A stretch of 64,000 bases of DNA. Origin: Aricia agestis (taxonomy: Eukaryota > Arthropoda > Insecta > Lepidoptera > Lycaenidae). Made by a program: the position numbers and the translations under genes. Below are positions 11,801-23,537 of the stretch, piece by piece. Position 1 is the first letter of the stretch, and each line of letters begins with the position of its first letter. The notes under the pieces were generated by a model, which saw only the letters and a list, made by a program, of their open reading frames with translations, was not told where the DNA came from and did not search any database. The DNA lies in contig NC_056418.1 of the NCBI RefSeq assembly GCF_905147365.1, forward strand, positions 7,377,262 through 7,441,261, given 5' to 3'.

Positions 11801-14800
11801 ACGTCGCAACGCATTGTTGTGGCCTGGCCCTTATGTGCCTTATACCGCACTAGACGGAACTTTAGTGCCGAACGTGACACATACTCGCGTTGCGGCCGAC
11901 AAAATTGGCGGAATTCTTCAGTTTTTTGAGTTTTGAATTATTTTGCCGCCGATTTTGGCGATGCGGTGCCGCAGTCCGCGTGTGTTTTGGCCCTTACTGC
12001 AGCAGCGATGAGCGACGGTAGCGTCGCTCATCGCTGCTGCAGTAAGGGTAGACTTGACGTCTAAATGCGCCCTAAAGTGTAGACTTTAGGGCGCATTTAG
12101 ACGTGCGCGTTTTGAAATATGTATGAACATTGAAAATACACACAATACCATACACACAAGGGTGTTCTTGACAGGTATGCCTGAACAGGTCATCTGTACA
12201 GAAAAACCTTAGCGTATATGCGGTCAAACATTATTTTTATGAAAGGGCTATGCGTAAAAGCTGAGAGCGCTCTCACGTATATCGTCACAGTTCAGTGTAG
12301 AAAATAATGGTTATTCGTAAAATTTGTATTTTAAGACGACATGTTTCCGCTCCGCTGTCAGAACCTAAAAAGGAAAAAAAAAAGTTTATTTACGATAGTC
12401 AGATGACGTATGATATAAAAGCTAGATATATAGAAGGATGCATTAGATATGATGTAGCTTGTAGATGTTTACATTTAGAAGGTTAGATGATAACTTTACT
12501 AACTACATCCGCTTATTCGTTGCACTTGTCACTTGTGTTTCATTTTCCAATTACATTTAGTCACAAGTCATAACAAAACAAATGTTGCACAATCTTATTC
12601 TAGCGTTGTCATCTTTGTTAATTAGATATGTTTATTTGTTGACGATTTAACTATTACGTCTTCAATCACCTTGAATTTTGAACGCAGTTTAAACGGTTAA
12701 GGTACAAGTTGGAAGCTCCATCCATCCATCCATCTCTCTCTCTTTTTTTTGAGTGTACATTCCATCCGTGTCCCTTAACACCTCTCAAGTTTTTTCTATG
12801 AATGTGTTGATAGCTGCGCAGGGTATTTCATAGAAATAAATACAAACCAGTAGTGTCGCGACGACACGTCGTCTGCGGTTGCTTCATGTTTGGCTTGTTT
12901 GAAAGTTTAACTGCCGTACTTAGCGAGGAATATTAATTGTTCAACTGTAATTAAATGAATATTTTGACGTAAGCCCCAGACATTATCTGTTATTTCACTA
13001 ATTCTTAATGTACTTAATTACAGTTAAGTAATTAATATTTGTGTCTGAATGCTGCAGTACACTTACTGCGATTTAGCTTAATTGGGCTACTGCACAATGG
13101 AACTAAATCGCACTAATGGCTGGTTTACATATTGTGTTAAGTTGATAAGTAGTTAACTAAATTTTAACTTAATTTTAAGTTATTTATTGCATGTAAACGC
13201 AAAATTTAGTAGCAAGTAGCAAGTTAAAATTTAGTTAAGTACTAAACAAGGAAATTATAATTTTGACTATTTTCTGTTAAGTTGGCAGGCGGGGCTTGTC
13301 ACTTGACACATTTCGGGCAGGCACTTTAAATTAAGGTAAAATTTAGTTGACTACTTATCAACTTAATACGAAGTGCCACAGTTTAATAAGCGATTAACAG
13401 TAACAGTAAAAAAACTAAAAAACACACTTTATTTATTTTCATCTTTTATTGCAATTATTAGAAATCATTTTTTTAATATTGCATTGCAATGCAATATCAA
13501 ATATTGCATTGCTATTGGCTCTTAATATTAAATGCCTCTTAGTACGACCGTTAGATTCTAAAATTTGCGAAAACCGTGATTAAAGTTAATTCTTCTTTCA
13601 ATGTTATGCTTTAGCACTTTTTTTATCTGCAATTTTTTAATATCGTGTGTTTACATCGGACGTGAGTGTCTTAGAATGTTGCACAACTGATTTTCATATG
13701 CTTACATCAGGGGATAGAGTGATTCAAGAGATTCGCATGTATAATTCGTGTCTATTATCTTTGGCTATTTACAAAACAATCGTACTCCAACGTCAGACAC
13801 CACGTGTAGGTATCGTGATTCGTGATGTATATTTTTAAATTGTTTTGGTGAGATAATGGAAGTTTTCCGTGGAACATTTCAGGCAGGAACCCGATATAGA
13901 TTCGGTCGACGATAGCCTGCTACTACGGCTACTAGAGGTCAGCATACGCTGCGCCACAGATAATGATAAGGTAAATAAACAAATTAATTGGGTGATTGAG
14001 GATTTTTTTCCTTATTGTTTTTTCCTCATTATAAAAGATATGAGTTTTGGTATGGAGATATCTTCTGATGAAATATGCAACCGCAATGCTATAGGTTGGG
14101 TTGCACCAACTAACTTTAACTATAACTTTAACTACAATGCAAAATGTCAAATCTTTGGTTAAAGTTAAAAATAGACGCCATCAAGACGCCATATTTAACC
14201 ATAACCATAGAGCTCGACAAGGTTTTAAATGCACGTGGCGAAAAAAGCAACTAACGCTGTCATCATACAAAAACGCCATTTTTGACAGTTCCAGCAGTCA
14301 ACTTTGACCGGAGAAATTGACAGATGACGACCAGCTGTCATCTGTCAATTTCTCCGGTCAAAGTTAAATTAAGCCTTAACTATAACCATAACTTTAACTT
14401 TAACCACGCCTCTGGTGCAACCCAACCATAGTGTTTGCACTTAAGCTCATGTATGCCACAAATAGGCAAAAGTCATCGTAGCAATTAAAAATCAACATCT
14501 TCGAAAAAAGCAATATGATCTGACATTTGGAGATACTTATGACAACATTAAAAGAAATTTTCGCTCAACCCTTATACTATTTTAAGATGTATGTTCTGAA
14601 TAAAGTATAGTAAGGGTCAGTAAAACTAATATTTTATAACCCATCGGCCATCATATTCGCAGGTGAAAATGAGCGCGGTGCGAGCTCTAGGCAACCTACT
14701 CCGGTACATAACAGAAGCCCACCTCCGTCAACACTCGCAGCTGAAAAGCCTCTGTGACGCGGCAGTAGAGAAGTTACTGGATTGCGCGTGTAGAGTCACC

Positions 14801-16072
14801 AACATGAAGGTGCGGTGGAACGCCTGTTACGCCCTCGGCAATGCCATGAAAAACGACGTTCTGTATACCTGGTGCGATGGATGGCTGGTAAGCTATGTAA
14901 TCGACCTCCAAAATAGGAGGTTCTATTTTTGGCTTTATTATGTTTTTCGTTACATTATATCAAAAAAGTATAAAAATGTCGTAAGAGACTACAGTATCTA
15001 GGTTTTCCCTGGTAAAACATAGATATTGTAATTATAGTCCCCCACGGATGACTATATTTTACATAGATTCTGTTCTTAAAAAGTGTACAAAATAATTATT
15101 GAAAACTCGATGCACAAACGTATGGTTGCTATTGCTATGACTTAATTTATACATTATTATAAATGTACTTACTATTAAATTCTGCTATTTGTTTGCCATG
15201 CGACATTTCTCACACACCAGGCAAATCAGACTTGTATATTTATTTGTTTTGTAATTATATTTCTAATAGTAAGCTTCAAATAATTATTTCGTTTCAGAGC
15301 AAAGCATTCGAGAGTCTATGCAAGCTAGCGCAAGACTGCAAGAACCTGAAGGTGCGTATAAACGCGGCGTCGGCGCTGCGGTCGCCATGGCAACGCGCGC
15401 TGTACGGCCGCCATCTTGTGCCGGTGTGGCGCGCCGTAATGGCCGCCCTAGAGACCGCCGCCAACGTCGACGACTTTACGGAGTACAAGCATAAGGATAA
15501 TCTTATTGAACAGGTAATACTGGATTATATTTTAAGTTGTTATGAGATGTAAATTAGTCAGAATTTCTACACAGACTTTTGCCAAACAAATGACTAATTA
15601 ATGTTTATCCTTGACATGCTGTTGATCACGTTTCCACCGGAGCTGCGTCGCGAAGAATGTGTTTTTGATAACAAATAAAAGCGGCTCATTTGCTTGACCT
15701 TGCTAAGCGCAGCGATTCTATTGGATTTTGAAACTCCAATTTTCGTGACGCAGCTCCAGTAGAAAAAGCAATCAACGTACTTACCTAAATTGCTTATTAA
15801 CGTTTTTGTTTCAGCTTTGCGTAACTCTCGCTCACCTCTGCTGTCTACTAAAGCCTTCGGACCTACCAGAAATACTAGACCCCCTGGTCTTCCACTTCGA
15901 CTGCGCGAAATCCATGTACGCGCAGCTCTACAATAAATTGCCACCTGAGAACGCGTCGTGCCTCAAAATGCTGCAGGCGGCGAAATTCGTAACCATAGAC
16001 CTAATAGCGGAGACTGACACCCAGCAACAAGCCCTTGGAATGTTACAGGAAATATTTATTTGGGATACGTAA
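5896..16072 (+). CDS. HEATR6: HEAT repeat-containing protein 6, complete 16-exon gene
   Basis: Exons are 5896-6042, 6120-6368, 6440-6703, 7149-7352, 7555-7839, 7989-8200, 8514-8743, 9175-9467, 10138-10345, 10673-10833, 11142-11264, 11596-11720, 13883-13970, 14663-14887, 15298-15513 and 15815-16072. All junctions are GT-AG and keep frame, giving 1095 residues; human HEATR6 is about 1180. The protein is an alpha-helical HEAT/armadillo-type solenoid. Recognisable blocks are a Ser/Asp motif TSDSDMSDMESG near residue 347 followed by SRVRQSAANL, an acidic linker in exon 8, KAAWALANLSDAL in exon 12, MKVRWNACYALGN near 911 and NLKVRINAASAL near 954. These match the vertebrate protein in order. The molecular role is poorly known; the fold suggests a protein-binding scaffold. 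The start ATG at 5896 has A at -3 and is the first Met of the frame (an in-frame TTG lies upstream at 5851). A first poly(A) signal candidate is at 17139. Confidence 0.92.
6760..6926. mobile_element. Foldback MITE in HEATR6 intron 3
   Basis: The ends are inverted: GTACAACCCGTCGGAAATATC on the left against TGTAACCCATCGGAAATATC on the complement of the right. The arms continue (CGCTGGAATGTGCTTCCCC against its complement), with a short AATAGACGATAA-type centre. It is non-coding and probably a non-autonomous DNA transposon. Confidence 0.65.
8915..9045. mobile_element. Foldback MITE in HEATR6 intron 7
   Basis: The left arm ATTTTGTGCAAATTGAACAT continues into TACAATACCCCAA. The right arm is its imperfect reverse complement (TTGGGGGATTGTAATG then CTCAATTTGTACAAAAT). 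There is no coding frame. Confidence 0.6.
9632..9956 (+). mobile_element. tRNA-derived SINE (family A) in HEATR6 intron 8
   Basis: The head resembles a tRNA gene with RNA polymerase III boxes: TAGTCTAGTGGT (A box, from about 9649) and GGTTCGATTCC (B box). A tRNA-unrelated body and a short TTATTATT tail follow. It is flanked by an exact 11-bp duplication, ATTTTGTAAAT, at 9621-9631 and 9957-9967. It is inserted in the intron between HEATR6 exons 8 and 9. Copies on the other strand are at about 18342-19184 and 20700-21070. Confidence 0.82.
10423..10625. repeat. Interspersed repeat, LINE 3'-end-like, in HEATR6 intron 9
   Basis: It begins with ATATTATAAATGCAAAAGTG and continues with CTGTCTGTTACCTCTTCACG, CTCAAACGGCTGAACC and a late CACGATAAATAAATTGAGACGCAACG. 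Related copies are at about 38255-38440 and 56960-57065. The opening is the complement of the TTATAATATTA-type terminus seen at 4400, so these are probably minus-strand ends of the same broad family. Confidence 0.55.
11992..12105. repeat. Two adjacent hairpins in HEATR6 intron 12
   Basis: The first hairpin (11992-12049) has near-perfect arms beginning CCCTTACTGCAGCAGCGATG around a short centre. The second (12058-12105) has arms ACGTCTAAATGCGCCCTAAA around GTGTAGAC. Partly palindromic sequence also precedes them from about 11820 (GTTGCGGCCGACAAAATTGG against its relative at 11945). The whole is probably a compound or nested MITE. Confidence 0.6.
12880..13060. mobile_element. MITE family with CCGTACT...ends, copy 1 (intron 12)
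   Basis: It shares TTTTGACGTAAGCCCCAGAC followed by ATTATCTGTTA with the copy at 25640-25770 (TTTTGACATAAGCCCCATAC then ATTATCTGTCA). Outer parts contain inverted TTAATTACAGTTAAGTAATT-type sequence. Boundaries are approximate. Confidence 0.45.
13119..13382. mobile_element. Foldback MITE in HEATR6 intron 12
   Basis: The left arm TTAAGTTGATAAGTAGTTAA continues into CTAAATTTTAACTTA. The right arm (TTAGTTGACTACTTATCAAC then TTAATACGAAG) is its imperfect complement. The centre is GC-richer and holds no gene. Confidence 0.55.
14092..14430. mobile_element. Foldback MITE with TTGGGTTGCACCA ends (intron 13)
   Basis: The ends are GGTTGGGTTGCACCA and its complement TGGTGCAACCCAACC. They are flanked by ATA on both sides, consistent with a TA-type duplication. 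Sub-terminal arms are TTAAC/ACTATAACTTTAAC repeats. The core is a strong hairpin, with TTTGACCGGAGAAATTGACA repeated in inverse after the centre at about 14333. It lies between HEATR6 exons 13 and 14. Confidence 0.7.
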
Positions 16073-17138
16073 TACTTTGACCAACAGTGACACAGTATAG
16101 GCTTTTAAAAAAACTTACAAGGACATTCTTCTTCTTTATATCAACCTTCGTAAATTGTCAATGCCAGAGGGGCATTAATTATTAGGATATTGCGTGTGGA
16201 TGATATTTTTATTGGAGGATGTGAAAGGTCTATTATTATATAGGCTATTGACACAAGTGATAATTCATTATTCGGTGTAACAAAAGTGATATTCGCTTGA
16301 TATTGATATATTGATAGGAGAGCGTGAGTCGAGAGTGAAAAAAGGTGTTCAAATTTAGATAACCTTTAGAAAATAGAATAGACGGCGTTCTCGTTAGATC
16401 TGACATCAGCCACGCGCTAAACAGCCTTGTAGTAAATGGCTTACAGTGCTCCCAAAGTGATAATGCGCATAGAAATTTTCGTAATTTTTCGGCAACGGTC
16501 GTATTTCCCGAGCGCTGAAGACGTCGCTGCAAAGCGCTATTTTTAAACTTAACTTTAAAGAAAAACAGCGCTTTGCAGCTACATAGAGGCGCCTTACGTT
16601 GCTTGGACGTTACCATGGTAAGGTCACTGGCCACGTCGCGATGGCTTCCCGGTGAGTTAGCAGTAGCACTTATTGACGGTCGACGAACAGCGGACAGCCA
16701 CCGGCTATATGATATATATTTACTTCTATTTCCTTTGAACAAGGTGTAAAATGCAAGTGCATTGTTTGGGGCTCTTACGTTTCATAGATTCGGATGTTTT
16801 AGTGATTACGACAATTAGCGAAGATTTCCATGCGCATTATTAATTTGGGAGTACTGTATATTATTGACCTTTTGAATTTAATATTATAAAACAGGAAACG
16901 TCAAAAAACATAAAACAGTCCAAAAAGAAGCTATGATATTGTGGCTGGTTAGGATTAATTAGGTAGGTCTTCCAAGTAATCCACAATTTTTAATTATACA
17001 CTTTGCAAAATGTAATAACACCTTAGATTTTATTTATACAACTTACAATGCATTTGTCACTGAATTATTATTAAATATTTTTATCATGGCGTTCACTACG
17101 ATTCAAAAGCCGAAGTAAGAATTTAATTATTATGATGT

Positions 17139-17144
17139 AATAAA
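17139..17144 (+). terminator. Candidate HEATR6 poly(A) signal
   Basis: This is the first canonical AATAAA after the HEATR6 stop codon, about 1.07 kb downstream. A second lies near 17226. Which one is used cannot be told from sequence. Confidence 0.35.
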
Positions 17145-18341
17145 AGACTAGTAGGTGAGCACAATAATATAATTTATTACCTTTTTATTTTAGTGCAGAA
17201 ACTAATCCTTTTATTTATTGTTACGAATAAAATATTTTTAGTTTTAAAGACTTGCGTTTTATTTTATTGTACGGTTCATTAAGAAATAACAATTGATTAT
17301 CACGTGACCAATATAATCGTATTCTACATTATAAGTTGCAAATAATTATATGGAATGTTGAATAATTTTGAATAATATAAGTAGTTAAAACATGTTTCAA
17401 TACGTCTTACATTAAGGAAAGTTAAGAAATATATTATGTTTTTATTATTATAATATAATCGAGAAGTCCGTATTGCATAATATCCAGTGGCGTAACTCAC
17501 TATCTGGGGCCCGTGGCAAATTGGTGGGGCCTCATTTGTAAAAATTGACACGTTAATAATAATAATACTGGTCCAAATTAGCTATTACAATCAATGTATG
17601 GAAATATTTCTTATTCTTGGGTCCTTCCTGCCAAATTTTTTTCAGGGCTTAGGTATCATTAGGAGAGTCCATTTAACCAAAAAAAATTGGGTATTATTTT
17701 TTTTCAATGACATTTTATCCCATTTAAAATCCTTGCAGAACGGTCACTCGCGGCGCGGGGGAATGAGAGGGGGTGACGCGGGATGAGGCGCGCGCGCGGG
17801 GGCACGTCACGCGCGGCCGACGCATCGTGTCCATTAATTGTAGTATTCTTCAGGATAACTTGCGGAAGGTATAACACAAAATACGTGTATTTTGATTTTT
17901 AACAGGGGTATATTATTGGTATAATATACATATATTCAAAATTTGGCAGGAAGGTTTAATTGCACCCTGTATAAAACCTAAGTAATATAATATGATAATT
18001 ATTGCACCCGTATCAGTAATCCAACATTGTAAATAGACGCGTGCACACTGCAAAGACATCCGGTTGTAACCGCTCCGCGACACGGGTGCACTACCTATCT
18101 TATCGAAATGCCAATAATTGGGGTGAGGGGCATTGACGCACGGAGATGTTACCAATTATCGGCTAATTAACAGGTCTGGACACTAGGCACAGTTAGCGTA
18201 AATAAGATATGTATAGGTTGCGTACTACACAGCGTCCCCGTTAACACGGAATATTTTTTAACTTGACCGATAACTCTAGAGCGATCGATCGAGAAAGTTC
18301 AGACTTCAGTATATAACTAGGTGCTAATTAAGTACTAGACA

Positions 18342-19184
18342 ATAATAACTCCCACACCGGTCTAAAAACTAAGCCAGTTACGCAGGAGTAGGGAATGCAA
18401 TCCCGCAAGATAATTTCAATCCCGGTATTTGCGGGATTGAACCATCACAATCCCGCGGGTTCCCGGTATTTGCGGGATCCCGCAGGTTGATTTTAAACTT
18501 TTAAAATAAATCGTTATAATGATACTTGATATCAGATTCTCAGAAAGTCAAAGAAAACAAACTTTATGGAACACTTTTTTATTTACAGGGGTTTGTTAAT
18601 AAAAATAAAAGAAAACTATTTTTTTATATGTCTAGTGTCTAATCGTAATAATAATAGTTAAAAAAAACTAAAAAAACTCATTTATTTTCATCTTATAATT
18701 AAGTTTTTTTTTCGAAATATAGATATAAAATTGAACTCAAAGAGTCCGCTACATACATACAGCCCAAACTTATAAAAGTAAGAATGTTAAAAAAGTTAAG
18801 GTATTAATTTTGTGTCGTCTGCCAAACGGCTCCTGATATTCCACACTAGGTAGCCAGCAGCTGAAAAAGTTAGCTCAGCTTCCACGCAGGAGTAATTTTA
18901 TAGTGCCCAGATGTGTGCGCAGTACACATGAGCACTCTCTATTCCTTTACTCTCATAACCTAGTGGGACGGACGACCGACACGACTGGCGAGAGATCAGG
19001 CGCAGGATCGACTTTTTACATGCCGCTCCGACGCATGGATTACCTTACTTGTCAGACAATCTGGTGATCAGCCTGCATTGTCCTAACCAAACTTGGATAT
19101 AATATGTTTTCAACGCGGGAATCGAACCCACGACCTCCGAGTCAAGAGCCACGCTCTAAACCACTGGACCACAGAGGCGTTAAT
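18342..19184 (-). mobile_element. tRNA-derived SINE family A, interrupted copy
   Basis: The minus-strand copy has its tRNA-like head at about 19110-19180 (complement of B box GGTTCGATTCC and A box) and its tail near 18342. It is probably flanked by a target duplication (AGTACTAGACAATAATAA against AGCACTAGAAAATAATAA). The body is split: sequence homologous to the other copies stops at 18390 and resumes at 18884, leaving a 493-bp insertion. Confidence 0.75.
18391..18883. mobile_element. Element nested inside the SINE, with 11-bp duplication
   Basis: The insertion is bounded by the direct repeat ACGCAGGAGTA at 18380-18390 and 18884-18894, as expected for a target duplication. It begins GGGAATGCAATCCCGC, with several CCCGGTATTTGCGGGAT repeats near the left end, and ends AGCTCAGCTTCC. 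I see no clear inverted ends or reading frame, so the class is unassigned; an hAT relative is possible. Confidence 0.6.
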
Positions 19185-19281
19185 AGCACTAGAAAATAAT
19201 AACGAAACACCTCATCTTTACCTCAATTTACAATTAAATATTGTCATTTTAAAATAATTAACAGAAGTACACAATCTGTGA

Positions 19282-19339
19282 AAATTTCAGAAGTCTAGCT
19301 ATTATATACTTACCTATAATAGCTAGACTTCTGAAATTT
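19282..19339. repeat. Perfect hairpin
   Basis: Arms of about 25 bp: AAATTTCAGAAGTCTAGCTA and its complement, with a short ACTTACC centre. Confidence 0.6.
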
Positions 19340-20699
19340 CATTAGTGGTTTTTTAGAAACAACCTCACACAGACAGAGAGACAGACAGACAACGAAGTCT
19401 TAGTAGGTAATAGGGTCCCGTTTTTGGGTATGAAACCCTAAAATGTTTTTAATTCGTCATAACAATTATTTCTATTTGATATATTTTGTAGTTTACTTTG
19501 TTAAAATCTCTATCACATTCTAGCTTCCTCATTTTTATCACCAACCGATTAACTTACTAAATGTGACAGAGATAGGAGGCGAAACGTGACTTTTTTAAGT
19601 TTTAACTAGCCAGACGCCAGTAGTTAGAGCCAGTGCAATCGTGCAAGTTCCAACTCTATAGAGGTTGGACCTTGAGCTTGAAAATCAATTTATAACAACG
19701 TCTCAAATGAGTAATGACGGTCGAATATAGAAAGGGTTATTATAGGCTATGACGGATTTTATGTAGTTAACTGGCAAAATTTAACTAAAGGTTATACCTA
19801 TCGGTCTGGTAAGTATATTGAAACAAAAAATCATGAAAATTGACTTTTATTAATGTGACTGAAAAGATATTTTGTTTCCAACACTTCATTTTACGCAGAG
19901 TAGGTAACGTTTCTAATTCCCATTTGCCAGGAAAATTGACATTTATTTCTGCCTTGACTTGACTTCCAGGGGGTGCAATTTAAAATGTTAGTTATCTGGC
20001 TCTTCCACTCAGGACTTTTAATTCTCTAGTTCTCTACGTATGTTTATTAACCGGGTAATCCAAAATTCTCTCTAATCTAAAAAGAATATTTTATAATTAT
20101 AGATTATCTAGCAAAATAATTATCATTGTTTTTATTTGTCTATTTGGAAATTGAACGCAAAAAGATAAAACCACTCAGACACCGCGTGCTTAGACAAAAA
20201 ATAAACTTTCGTGACGATCAAATGAAATTATTTTATTGATAGATACCCCTTATCACAATGATATAGGTCAAAAGATACACCACGAACTCATTTCTAATAC
20301 CTACTAAGTATACCTACGTCTTAATTACCTACCTACTTTTAAATACAAATTGGAAAGAAAATAATTATTATGGTATCCTAAGGGCTTAAGACCCATAAAA
20401 TTAAATTAGTATGTTTAACAATTTTACTTAGTGGTTCACCTAGGACCTGGACCCAGATGGGTCTGGCACAGACAACCGTTGGTAAAGTTGCGGTGGGTTG
20501 ATCGTGCCCGTAACTTTGCCTAGGCGGTGAGTGGAGCACCATGGGGTTTTAGTGTGTAGTTCCTCGAAGAGTCCCACATACCCCGGCCGATGTCCCCAAT
20601 TCGCCGGGGATGCGTAATGCATTTCCCCATGTAAAAAAAAAGGACCAGGACCCAACCCTTGATCCGCTCTTGCTAAGACCTAAGTTATCATAAAGCATA

Positions 20700-21070
20700 A
20701 TAATAGCTCCCACACCGGTTTTCGGTGATGGTGGCCGGTTTCATTGAAACCAGGCCAGGTACGCAGGCGGCAAGAGTAATTTTATAGTGCCCAAGTGTGT
20801 GCGCAGTACACAAGAGCACTTTCTATTCCTTTACTCTCATAACCCAGTGGGACGGAAGACCGACACGACTGGCGAGAGATCAGGCGCAGGACCGACTTTT
20901 TACATGCCCATCCGACGCATGGATCATCTTACTTGTCAGACAATTAGGTGATCAGCCTGCATTGTCCTAACCAAACTTAGAAATAATATGTCTCCAACGC
21001 GGGAATTGAACCCACGACCTCCGAGTCAAGAGCCGCGCTCTATACCACTAGACCACGGAGGTCGGAGGCG
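20700..21070 (-). mobile_element. tRNA-derived SINE family A, intact copy
   Basis: The minus-strand copy has its tail near 20700 (GCTCCCACACCGG), a body matching the 9632 copy, and its tRNA-like head at about 21000-21070. It is flanked by TTATCATAAAGCATA (20685-20699) and TTATCATAGAGCATA (21071-21085), a 15-bp duplication with one mismatch. Confidence 0.82.
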
Positions 21071-22036
21071 TTATCATAGAGCATACAACATAAGCATAAA
21101 AAGTGCTGACCTTCGTGGATGGCGTCTAGGTAGGTAAGTAACAGTAAAAAATTGCCGATTTTTGTACAAATGGAGTCTTTAGGGCCGGGAAAATGATTTT
21201 AAATAAAAAAAATGAGGTTATTATCTATAGCCAGATATAATAGCCAGATGATGCAGTAGTATGTACAACGTTTGTTCAAATTATAAGGGAAAAAATAGTA
21301 ATTATTTTTTTTATGTTATAAAATGTTAGTTATCTGGTTCTTCCACTCACGTCTTTAATTATTCCCTAGGTTTATTATAAAGTATACCATAATTTTCATT
21401 TCAAATTTTTCTAGTGGAGGACGTTGCTTTTTAGGAAACAAGCAGACATAATATATTCTGATAGTGATTAGCACACCGTCCTCTACAGTCTGCACTACCA
21501 AGCCAAGCTCGAAACGCCAGAATTTGAGACATCCTCGTCTTTCGGTCCCTTTCTCAAACCGCCTCTGGGCGTCTGGTGAAAGTGGTAAGCCGGGAACAAA
21601 TTTCAGTTCTTTTGATACCTTGCTATTTATCCGATCTATTTGCTCTCTTTTGCTCTCCTACGTAATTAATATTGTTGGTTCAGTTCTACTGGTTGTGGCG
21701 AACAACAGTCCCATCGCGACACTACCAATACCATAATAACGCTATTGTTTGACTACTACTTGTTAAACTAATATGTATTCTGTGCTAGTATTACCTAATT
21801 ATATGCCTTTTTCGTTGACGCAGGGGAAATTTTAAAAAAGAGGGTAGGATATGTGGGATTTTTACCCACTAAAACCCCTGCGATTGGCAGACTTCCGCAC
21901 ATAGAAGAGCAACGGGAACTCTATCGAACAACTTCCGCTGCTCTCCCAGCACATTGCTCTAACAGAGCTCCTCACGGAACTACATTCAAAAACTATCCCG
22001 GGGTAACTTATGTCCCCATATAATGAAGCCCTAGTA

Positions 22037-22344
22037 CAGCGATGCCAGATTTTTTTGTGTGCCAAGTCGGGACTTTGGAACTTTTTGAGTGAAAAAGCGG
22101 GATTTTTCAGTCAAAAGCTGGACAAGTTAAAAAAAGGTATAAAATCAAAAGTTTACGTGACAATAGCTAAAGTAGCCAAAGAAAATCCACCCTTTCTTTC
22201 TCAGCAAGTTGCACGTACGTTCGGGCTTTCCCCGAAAAGCGGGACTGAGCCTGTCCCGCGCGGGACATTTCATTTTGATCAACGATATCAAAACGTTCTA
22301 ATTCTATGATTTTGATGAAAAAATCGGGACGTCTGGCAACGCTG
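22037..22344. mobile_element. Non-autonomous hAT-like transposon, 308 bp
   Basis: The ends are CAGCGATGCCAGA and TCTGGCAACGCTG, inverted with one mismatch. They are flanked by exact 8-bp copies of CCCTAGTA at 22029-22036 and 22345-22352. The 8-bp duplication and CAG...CTG ends fit the hAT superfamily. No transposase is present; the short frame through it is incidental. Confidence 0.82.
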
Positions 22345-22789
22345 CCCTAGTAGCAGGGAGCAAAACGCTCTGTTGACTTGCGGCATTGCCACGATGTCGA
22401 CAGGAACATCGATCGGATTCAGGAACCAAATTACATGCCTATGATGGTTATAGTCTACCTATAGATAATTATTACATCTGTAGCTTGTACCAAAGAGGTA
22501 CCTACGTAGCTACAAAAATATTTACATTACAAATTCGTATCGAATGTTTTGACTGTTGAAACTTCAGCTCTCATAATATATTTTCTATTCGATTATAGTC
22601 CACTTAAAAAAGAAGGACGTGTAGAGACCTTCATTTTGACTATTCTTTGGGTGGACTAGTCGAAATTAGTATATGGTTAACCATACACTAACCGAAAAAG
22701 CTATGGATACGAGTACAATTCAAAGTCTTAGATCCTGAGAAACGAAGAGAGTATAAAAGTATATAAAAAAAAGTCTAAAGAAAAAGATA

Positions 22790-23225
22790 GATCATAGAGC
22801 CTTGGACCAAATATCTGTGATAGAGGCTAGAGCCCTTAAAAAACGTATCGCAACGTTGTTCCGTTCAAGAACTCTACGACCAAATTGTTAATGCAATAAA
22901 TAATAGCTTAAAAAAGTGCTTACGAAATTTCATCTCACAAAAAATACTCAATTTTTTCACCGCATACAAAAAAAGCGCGAATTGCAGGCTACAAAACCAA
23001 AATCCAGAAGTATGAGAAACGAATTGAAGGCCCTATATTACAAACTAATCAGCAAACGTATACAACATCATTTGGACATTATTGAAAGGCACATAGAGTG
23101 TAATAATATAGAAAGAGAGCCAACAAAGACGTTCGAGCTTATAGGACGTGGATAGAGGGCTTAAAAACTGCGAAAAGGACGAGCCATAATAGGCAAGAAT
23201 ACTATCGATAGTGACCGAGAAGACA
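22790..23225 (+). pseudogene. Decayed LINE ORF fragment
   Basis: A plus-strand frame from about 22916 to 23155 gives a Lys/Arg-rich helical peptide (KRELQATKPKSRSMRNELKA). After a one-base shift near 23140 it continues WIEGLKTAKRTSHNRQEYYR before a stop. That pattern resembles the region ahead of the reverse transcriptase core in LINE ORF2 proteins. Stops and shifts show it is dead. The clade is not determined. Confidence 0.4.
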
Positions 23226-23537
23226 GCATGCTCGGTCAGGCCGAATATAATATTTTACTTTCTCTTTCTTATGTTACTTTTTGTTTAAATAGAAAAAAAA
23301 GGCTTTTTATTTTATTATTATAACCATATTATACCACCTTGTTTTTGTAGGTCTTAATCAATTCATTTTAAAAGGAAAGGAAAATTCTCTGTAATCCTAA
23401 CGAATAGTTCAAGGAGGGTTCTAGAAGTTTATGTGATCTCTAGAATCTAGATAAGTCTAAAATGGTCATATGAAACTAGCTCTAACCGGTTAAACGGACA
23501 TACTATTATGGCACGATTCTAGTGTTCGTATCAATAT

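Noticed and set aside
16245..16742. 165-codon minus-strand frame downstream of HEATR6
   Set aside because: No family resemblance or splice context; includes palindromic CAGCGCTTTGC sequence and probably lies in the HEATR6 3' region.
22010..22309. 99-codon frame
   Set aside because: It lies across the border of a 308-bp hAT-like element without transposase similarity.
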